NCBI GenBank assembly: GCA_947461185.1
Contig: CANHJY010000121.1
Coordinates: 1-6,286 of the forward strand
DNA from: Flavobacteriales bacterium
Lineage (GTDB): Bacteria > Bacteroidota > Bacteroidia > Flavobacteriales_D > Crocinitomicaceae
DNA: 6,286 bases
Reading direction: 5' to 3'
Shown here piece by piece: positions 1 to 5,357 of the stretch; the stretch's first letter is position 1; the number at the start of each line of letters is the position of its first letter. The notes below the pieces were generated by a model that did no database searches, was not told where the DNA came from, and saw only the letters and a program-made list of their open reading frames with translations. A program made the position numbers and the translations under genes.

Positions 1-474
1 CAACATATCCCCTGTTGAAGAACCCATGAAAATCTTTACTCCACAAATTTCTTTAGGATTAAGGCGCTTTATTTCTTCAACATTATGATTCGTGGTACCG
101 AGATAAAATGAATAATTTGCGATTGATGATTGGGAGGCAATTACATATTTATCCTCTAGTTTTTCAATGGTAACAGCACTTGGAACCGTATTGGGCATTT
201 CCATGAATGATGTAATTCCGCCGGCAACAGCAGCTCTCGATTCTGTCGCTATCGTAGCTTTATGTGTTAGGCCGGGCTCTCGAAAATGAACTTGATCATC
301 AATACAACCAGGAAGAACATATTTTCCATTGAGCTCAATAACCTCATCTGCAGCTGCATCTGAAATTTCTCTTTCAATTCTTTCAATACGCCCGTCTACA
401 ATAAGTATATCTAATTCCTTAATAGCACCTTCATTTACTATTTTTCCAGACTTTAGTAAAATTCGCTTACTCAT
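1..474 (-). CDS. pyrC: Dihydroorotase, class I (N-terminal 158 residues, cut by window edge)
   Basis: Catalyses the reversible cyclisation of N-carbamoyl-aspartate to dihydroorotate in cytosolic de novo pyrimidine synthesis. The visible part has the small N-terminal beta domain (residues 1-55, with KIVNEG and GRIERIE) and the start of the amidohydrolase barrel. The barrel carries the signature DDQVHFREPGLTHK at 59-72, the substrate-loop MPN at 93-95 and KIFMGSSTGDML at 147-158, where K147 is the expected carbamylated metal-bridging lysine. The usual metal-binding DxHxH motif reads D59-D-Q61-V-H63, so the first histidine is glutamine. The reading frame is open to base 1, so the C-terminal part lies outside the window. 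The ATG at 474 overlaps the TGA of the upstream glycosyltransferase (ATGA), which suggests translational coupling in one operon. An allantoinase or inactive paralogue is possible, but REPGLTHK and MPNT favour dihydroorotase. Confidence 0.93.
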   Translation of the reverse strand, partial: MSKRILLKSGKIVNEGAIKELDILIVDGRIERIEREISDAAADEVIELNGKYVLPGCIDDQVHFREPGLTHKATIATESRAAVAGGITSFMEMPNTVPSAVTIEKLEDKYVIASQSSIANYSFYLGTTNHNVEEIKRLNPKEICGVKIFMGSSTGDML

Positions 475-1184
475 ATTTTCATTTTTCTCATTTTCCAAAC
501 ACCAAAAAAGGCTTCTTTAAAAATTCCTGTGCTCATTTTAGATTCACCATATTGTCTATCGATGAAAGTAATCGGCACCTCTTTCACTTTAAAACCATGT
601 CTCAATGCACTATATTTCATACAAATTTGAAATGCATAACCTTTAAATGGAATTCCATCCAAATTGATTTTTTCAAGAACTTGTTTTCGATAGCATTTGA
701 ATCCCGCTGTTGTATCTTTGATACTAATCCACAATATTGTTCGAACATACAAACTGGCAAAATATGACATCAAAATACGCTTGAGTGGCCAATTTTTAAC
801 TTTCCCTCCCTTACAATATCGAGATCCAATGCTCACATCAGCACCTTCAATTGCACAAGCTTGGTATAAACGAATTAAATCTTCAGGATTATGCGAAAAA
901 TCACAATCCATCTCAAAAATATAATCATAGTCTCGTGAAATTGCCCATTTAAAACCATGGATATATGCAGTCCCAAGACCCATTTTACCAGGACGTTTTT
1001 CTAAAAAAATTTTATTAGGAAACTCCTGTTTTAATTCTTCAATCTTTTGAGCAGTGCCGTCTGGTGAATTATCATCTACATAGAGTATATGAAATTGTTT
1101 CTCAAAAGACATTACCTTTCGTGTCATAGCGACAACGTTCTCTATTTCATTGTAGGTGGGAATAATGATAATTGAATCAGACAC
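471..1184 (-). CDS. GT2 glycosyltransferase, polyprenyl-phosphate mannosyltransferase (DPM1-like)
   Basis: Probably transfers mannose (or a related sugar) from GDP-mannose to a polyprenyl phosphate at the inner face of the cytoplasmic membrane, supplying a lipid-linked donor for glycan synthesis. The 237-residue GT-A fold shows PTYNE at 9-13, nucleotide-binding DDNSPDGT at 37-44, the metal-binding D93-C-D95 within EMDCDFSHNP, GSRYCKGG at 120-127, DTTAGFKCYRK at 157-167, and GESKM at 213-217. This order and length match the short, soluble, Dpm1/Ppm1-type branch; there is no C-terminal pair of membrane helices. The start is GTG at 1184: an in-frame TAA lies 27-30 bases upstream with no ATG between, and the PTYNE strand must begin close to the N-terminus. 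The gene ends in an ATGA overlap with pyrC. Donor and acceptor specificity cannot be decided from sequence. Confidence 0.88.
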   Translation of the reverse strand: MSDSIIIIPTYNEIENVVAMTRKVMSFEKQFHILYVDDNSPDGTAQKIEELKQEFPNKIFLEKRPGKMGLGTAYIHGFKWAISRDYDYIFEMDCDFSHNPEDLIRLYQACAIEGADVSIGSRYCKGGKVKNWPLKRILMSYFASLYVRTILWISIKDTTAGFKCYRKQVLEKINLDGIPFKGYAFQICMKYSALRHGFKVKEVPITFIDRQYGESKMSTGIFKEAFFGVWKMRKMKI

Positions 1185-1242
1185 GCAATGTATAAATGAT
1201 GGTAAAAATAACCATTATTCGATTATCCTCTAGTATGTTTTG

Positions 1243-1272
1243 TTGAAATACAGCTACTAATTTTTATCTTTA
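1243..1272 (+). promoter_or_regulatory. Candidate Bacteroidota promoter for the T9SS-exported protein
   Basis: A TATCTTTA box at 1265-1272 matches the bacteroidetal -7 consensus TAnnTTTG at 7 of 8 positions. A TTG at 1243-1245 (inside TTTTGTTG) lies 19 bases upstream, which suits the -33 element. Transcription would begin only a few bases before the ATG at 1281, giving a nearly leaderless mRNA. This is a consensus match in AT-rich DNA, so it is tentative. Confidence 0.3.
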
Positions 1273-1280
1273 TAAATAGA

Positions 1281-2663
1281 ATGAAAAGCTACATAATAGT
1301 TTTATTGGGATTCCTTACATCCATTCAAATTCCAGCGCAAGAAGTTAAAAATATTGAGTTTCTAGATAATTGGTTTGAAGACAGTATCATTTCTAGTTCA
1401 AGTTTGGCGCGATTCAACGGGTGTTGGGGGTTTTCTCACAATGGCTCTGAATATGCGATTATCGGTTCAACCGAAGGAAGCCATTTCTTCAGACTTACGG
1501 ACAAAGATTTACTTCAAAATTGTGGTTTCATTGAAGGAAGATACAGTTCAGGACTTGTAGTTCACAGAGAATTTAAGACTTATCGCAACTATGCCTATTT
1601 GATTTGTGATGAAGGCAATAGCAGCCTACAAATAATTGATCTTGCATCGCTTCCAGATACGATAATCAAAGTTGCAGATTTGCAAAATGAGTACTTTGGA
1701 AAAATACACAACATTTTTATTGATACCACAAATGCTTTACTCTATGCCTGTTCTGTTACTCCAATAATTAATAATATTCCCCAGTCATTGATTCCTCTTA
1801 GGGTGTTTAATATTGAAAACCCGCTTCAGCCTATTCTTTTATGGGAAGGACCCAATGATATTCCCGAAGTTCATGACTGTTTTGTAAGAGATAATATCGC
1901 ATTTTTAAATTGTGGTTTCGATGGCATTAGGGTTTATAATTTTAGTAACCCTAGCTCCCCCATTTATCTCAATAATCTCAACTTTTATCAAGATCAAGGC
2001 TACAATCATCAAGGTTGGCTAACTCCTTCGGGAAAGACATATCTTTTTAGTGATGAAACCTCCGGAAAAAGAATTAAAAAATGTTCAGTAAATAGTTCTT
2101 TTGATCTAACAATCACTGATTTATTCGGAACGAATTATTTGGAAAACAGTATTCCACATAATTTAATTTGCGATGATAACTTCGCTTTCGTTGCTTATTA
2201 CAATGAAGGTTTAAGAATATTTGATATCCGTTCCAATCCAAAAGAGATTGCCGCATTTGACACCTACACTTCAAATACATTTTTCAATATGAATGGTGCA
2301 TGGGGTGTTTTCCCTTTCCCTTCTGGTAGAATTATAGTTTCAGACCGTCAAGGAGGTTTATTTCTATTTCGTTTCAACTACAATGACTTTTTAGTTCCCT
2401 CAGAGGATCAGTTTCTGATTTATCCGAATCCATTGCCATCCAATGAAACGATTACAATTAGAACTCCAAACGATAAAATCTCCAGTTTTACAGTAGCAAT
2501 TTTAGATGGATGTGGTAGAAAAATTATAGAACAATCTTTTGAAAATCAAACCTTAGCAGAGCTAAGACCATTGTTAGCAAACGGCAGTTACACAATTCAA
2601 ATAGAATATGTTGATTATTTAGGTGAGACGGTGCGTTATTTTGAAAAGCTTGCCGTTTTATAA
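1281..2663 (+). CDS. Choice-of-anchor B family secreted beta-propeller protein with T9SS type A sorting domain
   Basis: A predicted extracellular or cell-surface protein of unknown biochemical function, 460 residues. Residues 1 to about 19 form a signal peptide (MKSY, then a hydrophobic core, IPAQ at the cleavage region). Residues about 40-366 are LVIVD-like repeats typical of the choice-of-anchor B family: YAIIGSTEGSHFF (58-70), YRNYAYLICD, KIHNIFID, EVHDCFVRDNIAFLNCGFDGIRVYN, YNHQGWLTPSGKTYLFSDE, PHNLICDDNFAFVAYYNEGLRIFD and NGAWGVFPFPSGRIIVSD. Residues about 378-460 are a Por-secretion type A tail starting at IYPNP (380-384) and ending KLAVL. Such proteins cross the inner membrane by Sec and the outer membrane by the type IX system, which normally removes the tail. 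No partner genes lie nearby. The gene converges on recX and shares its stop palindrome, so no terminator fits between them. Confidence 0.9.
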   Translation: MKSYIIVLLGFLTSIQIPAQEVKNIEFLDNWFEDSIISSSSLARFNGCWGFSHNGSEYAIIGSTEGSHFFRLTDKDLLQNCGFIEGRYSSGLVVHREFKTYRNYAYLICDEGNSSLQIIDLASLPDTIIKVADLQNEYFGKIHNIFIDTTNALLYACSVTPIINNIPQSLIPLRVFNIENPLQPILLWEGPNDIPEVHDCFVRDNIAFLNCGFDGIRVYNFSNPSSPIYLNNLNFYQDQGYNHQGWLTPSGKTYLFSDETSGKRIKKCSVNSSFDLTITDLFGTNYLENSIPHNLICDDNFAFVAYYNEGLRIFDIRSNPKEIAAFDTYTSNTFFNMNGAWGVFPFPSGRIIVSDRQGGLFLFRFNYNDFLVPSEDQFLIYPNPLPSNETITIRTPNDKISSFTVAILDGCGRKIIEQSFENQTLAELRPLLANGSYTIQIEYVDYLGETVRYFEKLAVL

Positions 2664-3119
2664 TTTCTTGCTGATTGCTTCCTTTACAAGGTCAAATTCG
2701 AAACCTTTGGATAAAAGAAATCTAATACATTTAGCTTGTTTTTTAAAGTTATCCTTCTCTTTAATTTCATCCCATTTTCGATTGATAAAATATTCAATGG
2801 TCGAAATATATTCATCTTGATTTATTTCTTCAATAGCTTTGATAATAAGAGAGTTAGACAACCTTTTTTGCCTTAAATAAGATTTTATTTTTTCTTTTCC
2901 CCAACGATTTATACGAAATTTGCCACTTACGACAGCACTACAATACCTGATATCAGAAAGGAAATTATTGATTTGTAAGTGTTCAATGATTTGATTTTTT
3001 TGCTCATCATTCAAATCAAACGATTCCAATTTCTTGAGAACTTCAGTCGTGCACCTTTCTTGATATGCACAATAATTTTCAAGCGCCAATTTAGCAGTTT
3101 GAAAATCTCTAGTATTCAT
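2658..3119 (-). CDS. recX: Regulatory protein RecX
   Basis: RecX binds RecA filaments and limits or modulates recombinase activity in the cytosol. The 153-residue, mostly helical protein fits the usual RecX length and repeat layout: a first module with ALENYCAYQERCTTEVLKKL (12-31), a central module with FLSDIRYCSAVVSGKF (53-68) and WGKEKIKSYLRQKRLS (73-88), and a C-terminal module with KKQAKCIRFLLSKGFEFDLV (126-145). The RYC...W.K.KI...L..K pattern is the family hallmark. ATG at 3119 is one base after the TAA of rng (TAAAATG), so translation is probably coupled to rng; recA is not in the window. The stop codon shares the TTATAA hexamer with the convergent gene, so any terminator for this operon must lie inside that gene's coding sequence. 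Confidence 0.88.
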   Translation of the reverse strand: MNTRDFQTAKLALENYCAYQERCTTEVLKKLESFDLNDEQKNQIIEHLQINNFLSDIRYCSAVVSGKFRINRWGKEKIKSYLRQKRLSNSLIIKAIEEINQDEYISTIEYFINRKWDEIKEKDNFKKQAKCIRFLLSKGFEFDLVKEAISKKL

Positions 3120-3120
3120 T

Positions 3121-4668
3121 TTACAAAGGAATTTCTTCGTTATTCTTATCCATGAAAGAATATTGTAAAAGATGGTATGCCGTAATTCCGCGGATAGGAA
3201 TCCATTTTTTATACTTAAAAAACCATTTCAATCGTTTGGAAAACAAACCTTTTGTAAAATAGGCCTGTAGATATGGATGCACGTGTAAAGTTAATTGCTT
3301 AACACCTCTATCTTCAAGTAAAAAAATCAAATTTGATTCTATTTCCTCTGCAAATAAAATAGAAGCTTGAACCTCACCAGTTCCATTACAAGTAGGACAT
3401 TGTTCAGATGTATTGATATCGGTTTCAGGTCGAACACGCTGACGAGTTATTTCTATTACACCGAATTTTGAAGGAGGCAAGATATTATGCTTGGCGCGAT
3501 CACGTTGCATGAACTCTTTTAACTTTTCATAAAGCAACTTGTTGTTTTCACGATCATGCATATCAATAAAATCAACACAAACGATACCGCCCATGTCTCT
3601 TAACTGAAGCACTCTTGCGATTTCTTCGGCAGCCTCAATATTCGTTGATAACGCATTGCTTTCTTGACCTTCTGCACCTTTTCTGTTCCCACTATTCACG
3701 TCAATCACGTGCATTGCCTCGGTATGTTCAATAATTAAATACCCGCCACTTGCAAGTGGAACTTTCTTTCCAAATAAAGACTTAATTTGTTTGTTAATTC
3801 CAAAGCGCTCAAATATGGACAACTTTCCATCGTAAAACTTAACTATTTTCTCTCTACCCGGAGCAATTCCTGAAACGTATTCCTTTACATCATTAAAAAG
3901 TGTTTCATCATTAATGTGAATATTCGAGAAGTCTGCATTCAGTAAGTCCCTGAGTATGGAAGATGTTTTATCAATTTCGCCTAGCACTCTTTTTGGAGGG
4001 CTTGCAACTTTGAGATTGTCGTGCATCACTTTCCATTTCTCCAAGAGATTTTTTAAATCCTGATCGATTTGTTCGACTTTCTTATTGGCTGCAACCGTGC
4101 GAATTATTACACCGAAATTCTTTGGTTTAATAGATTCCAAAAGATCTTTCAACCTATCTCTTTCCTCATTATCTCTAATTTTCTGAGATATGGAAATTTT
4201 ATCAGAAAAAGGAACCAAAACAAGGTATCTTCCTGCTAAGGTAATCTCAGCGCAGAGTCTCGGTCCTTTACTCGAAATAGGTTCTTTGGCAACTTGAACC
4301 AATATGGATTGCGACGAAGAAATGATTTCATCAATTTTCCCCTCTTTTTGGATATCCTTTTCGGACCTAAAATACATTAAATCGGCTACATTTTGTTTGC
4401 CATTCAAAGTATCTTTGGTAAACTTATTCAATGAATTAAATTGGGGCCCTAAATCTAAATAGTGCAAAAAAGCATCCTTTTCAAATCCAACATCTACAAA
4501 AGCAGCGTTCAGACTTGGAACCACTTTACGAACCTTACCTAAATATATGTCCCCAACATTGAAATCATTATTTCCTTGCTCTTCGTGCAACTCGATAAGC
4601 TTTCCGTCACGCATTAATGCAAGCCATATGCCTCCCACTCGGGAATCTACAACTAATTCTAAACTCAC
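3121..4668 (-). CDS. rng: Ribonuclease G (RNase E/G family)
   Basis: Single-strand-specific endoribonuclease of rRNA maturation and mRNA decay in the cytosol. Its 515 residues correspond to the catalytic part of the family, without the long RNase E scaffold tail. An S1 domain spans about 36-125, with VGDIYLGKVRKVVPSLNAAF (38-57) and DAFLH, and is interrupted by a lysine-rich insert at about 75-118. The DNase I-like catalytic part has EHTEAMHVIDVNSGN (314-328) and GGIVCVDFIDM (360-370). D323 and D366 have the same 43-residue spacing as D303/D346 of E. coli RNase E. The zinc-link CPTCNGTG (424-431) places C424 58 residues after D366, as C404 follows D346 in E. coli. The start is GTG at 4668; an in-frame TAA lies 12-15 bases upstream with no other usual start. 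The gene lies 79 bases after a small ribosomal-protein gene, across two hairpins. Confidence 0.95.
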   Translation of the reverse strand: MSLELVVDSRVGGIWLALMRDGKLIELHEEQGNNDFNVGDIYLGKVRKVVPSLNAAFVDVGFEKDAFLHYLDLGPQFNSLNKFTKDTLNGKQNVADLMYFRSEKDIQKEGKIDEIISSSQSILVQVAKEPISSKGPRLCAEITLAGRYLVLVPFSDKISISQKIRDNEERDRLKDLLESIKPKNFGVIIRTVAANKKVEQIDQDLKNLLEKWKVMHDNLKVASPPKRVLGEIDKTSSILRDLLNADFSNIHINDETLFNDVKEYVSGIAPGREKIVKFYDGKLSIFERFGINKQIKSLFGKKVPLASGGYLIIEHTEAMHVIDVNSGNRKGAEGQESNALSTNIEAAEEIARVLQLRDMGGIVCVDFIDMHDRENNKLLYEKLKEFMQRDRAKHNILPPSKFGVIEITRQRVRPETDINTSEQCPTCNGTGEVQASILFAEEIESNLIFLLEDRGVKQLTLHVHPYLQAYFTKGLFSKRLKWFFKYKKWIPIRGITAYHLLQYSFMDKNNEEIPL

Positions 4669-4690
4669 AATAGCTTTTTTTACTTAGACA

Positions 4691-4724
4691 AAATAGAAAA
4701 ACTTAGCAGACACATCTACTAAGT
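4691..4724 (-). terminator. Terminator or attenuator hairpin ahead of rng
   Basis: Read on the minus strand, ACTTAGTAGA (4724-4715), loop TGTG and TCTGCTAAGT (4710-4701) form a 10-bp stem with one G-U pair, extendable by an A-U and a G-U. It is followed by TTTT and then CTATTT. This looks like an intrinsic terminator for the small ribosomal-protein transcript. rng starts only about 30 bases further on, so incomplete termination would act as attenuation. The U-tract is interrupted by a C, so strength is uncertain. Confidence 0.55.
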
Positions 4725-4731
4725 TCATAAT

Positions 4732-4747
4732 TCTTGAAATATCAAGA
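4732..4747 (-). other. Hairpin directly after the small-protein stop codon
   Basis: TCTTGA (4747-4742 on the minus strand), loop TATT and TCAAGA form a perfect 6-bp inverted repeat touching the TAA of the 30-codon gene. With one bulged A the stem extends through the stop codon itself (TAAT pairing with ATTA). It lies 7 bases before the second hairpin and has no U-tract, so it is more likely an mRNA 3'-end or processing structure than a terminator. Function is inferred only. Confidence 0.4.
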
Positions 4748-4840
4748 TTATTTTTTCTTCTTATGACGGTTTTTTCTCAGTCTTTTCTTACGCTTGTGCG
4801 TAGCCATCTTGTGTCTTTTTCTTTTTTTACCGCTCGGCAT
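4748..4840 (-). CDS. Tiny basic ribosomal protein, bS22/mS38 (AURKAIP1/COX24 domain)-like
   Basis: The product is 30 residues, beginning MPSGKKRKRHK and ending NRHKKKK. It has 18 Lys/Arg and 3 His, no acidic residue, no aromatic residue and no cysteine. The pattern of KMATHKRKKRLRKNR (11-25) matches, from memory, the short bacteroidetal proteins annotated as AURKAIP1/COX24 domain proteins. These are relatives of the mitoribosomal small-subunit protein mS38 and of actinobacterial bS22, so a role bound to 16S rRNA in the 30S subunit is expected. The ATG at 4840 is preceded by an A-rich leader with no Shine-Dalgarno. The HU terminator lies upstream and a hairpin begins at the stop codon downstream; rng follows after 79 bases. 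Length would let many gene callers miss it. Family assignment is by recalled similarity, but the conserved-looking sequence and clean signals make a real gene likely. Confidence 0.85.
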   Translation of the reverse strand: MPSGKKRKRHKMATHKRKKRLRKNRHKKKK

Positions 4841-4887
4841 ATCTTTATTTTTTTAATTAATTATATAATGTTTTGTTATTTCACTTG

Positions 4888-4914
4888 AAAAAAAAACTCC
4901 CAAAAAATGGGAGT
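4888..4914 (-). terminator. Intrinsic terminator of the HU gene
   Basis: On the minus strand ACTCCCA (4914-4908), loop TTTTT and TGGGAGT (4902-4896) form a perfect 7-bp stem followed by an unbroken run of eight T (4895-4888). It sits 48 bases after the HU stop codon. On the plus strand the hairpin is followed by GCAAAT, not T, so it acts in one direction. It separates HU from the small ribosomal-protein gene and rng. Confidence 0.88.
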
Positions 4915-4962
4915 GCAAATTTATGAATTAAGTTCAATAAAACAAGTCTACTCGAAATGTTT

Positions 4963-5253
4963 TTATTTTACTTTCACTTTATGCTTTACTTCATCCACAA
5001 ATGTCTTTGCAGGTTTGAAACTTGGTATGTTGTGCGCTGGAATAATAATAGTGGTGTTTTTAGAAATATTTCTACCTGTTTTTTCAGCCCTCTCTTTTAC
5101 AACAAAACTTCCGAAACCTCTTAAATAAACGTTATTTCCGTCGGCTAAGGATGATTTTATAGAATTCATAAAAGATTCAACAGCTCTTAAGGCTTCCGTT
5201 CTGTCTAATCCTGTTTCATCTGCTATATTTGAAACAATATCTGCTTTTGTCAT
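4963..5253 (-). CDS. hup: HU-family DNA-binding protein
   Basis: Small dimeric nucleoid protein that bends and compacts DNA. The 96-residue chain has the N-terminal helical dimerisation part MTKADIVSNIADETGLDRTE (1-20), the core LRGFGSFVVKERAEKTGRN (44-62) with the GFGSF turn at 46-50, the DNA-binding beta arm (about 54-76), and the return strand IPSFKPAKTFVDEV (76-89). Arm residues 60-67 read GRNISKNT; E. coli HU-beta has GRNPQTGK in the same register, so Ile63 replaces the DNA-intercalating proline. The start is ATG at 5253, giving the MTKAD start typical of the family. A longer frame from TTG at 5295 is rejected because that codon lies inside the -7 promoter box. It has its own promoter and terminator, so it is monocistronic, divergent from mutY. 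Confidence 0.95.
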   Translation of the reverse strand: MTKADIVSNIADETGLDRTEALRAVESFMNSIKSSLADGNNVYLRGFGSFVVKERAEKTGRNISKNTTIIIPAHNIPSFKPAKTFVDEVKHKVKVK

Positions 5254-5292
5254 TTTTTTAATATTAATTTTATCGTTAAGTGATTTCAATGG

Positions 5293-5300
5293 CAAAAGTA
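5293..5300 (-). promoter_or_regulatory. -7 box of the HU promoter
   Basis: TACTTTTG on the minus strand is a perfect match to the Bacteroidota -7 consensus TAnnTTTG. Transcription would start near 5286, leaving an untranslated leader of about 33 bases before the ATG at 5253. No clear TTG or TTTG -33 element is seen 19-21 bases upstream. Position and match make it credible. Confidence 0.5.
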
Positions 5301-5315
5301 ATTCACGAAAGCTTA

Positions 5316-5323
5316 TAATTTTG
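5316..5323 (+). promoter_or_regulatory. -7 box of the mutY promoter
   Basis: TAATTTTG is a perfect match to TAnnTTTG. Transcription would start near 5330, about 28 bases before the mutY ATG. No good -33 element is visible; the region where it would fall is next to the opposing HU -7 box at 5293-5300. Confidence 0.45.
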
Positions 5324-5357
5324 TTTTCAACTAAAAAAATCGAAATTTTTTCCCTTA

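Noticed and set aside
329..520. Plus-strand open frame of 63 codons rich in Ser and Ile
   Set aside because: It is antisense to pyrC and the end of the glycosyltransferase gene, both well supported, and shows low-complexity composition with no family features.
552..924. Two overlapping plus-strand frames (552-767 and 697-924)
   Set aside because: Both are antisense to the conserved glycosyltransferase motifs and show no recognisable protein features.
1203..1210. TATTTTTA on the minus strand as a -7 box for the glycosyltransferase gene
   Set aside because: It matches 7 of 8 positions, but no TTG element lies 19-21 bases upstream and such strings are common in AT-rich DNA.
1375..1560. Plus-strand frame of 61 codons inside the T9SS protein gene
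   Set aside because: It is an alternate frame of a gene with clear family motifs throughout.
2623..2820. Plus-strand frame of 65 codons crossing the convergent junction
   Set aside because: It overlaps the end of the T9SS gene and is antisense to recX; the composition is not protein-like.
4907..5128. Plus-strand frame of 73 codons with a hydrophobic stretch
   Set aside because: It is antisense to HU, and the hydrophobic run is the complement of the HU arm codons. It starts inside the HU terminator.
5254..5295. Longer HU frame from a TTG at 5295, adding 14 residues
   Set aside because: The TTG is the end of the TACTTTTG -7 box, so it would lie upstream of the transcript start, and MTKAD at 5253 is the family's usual N-terminus.
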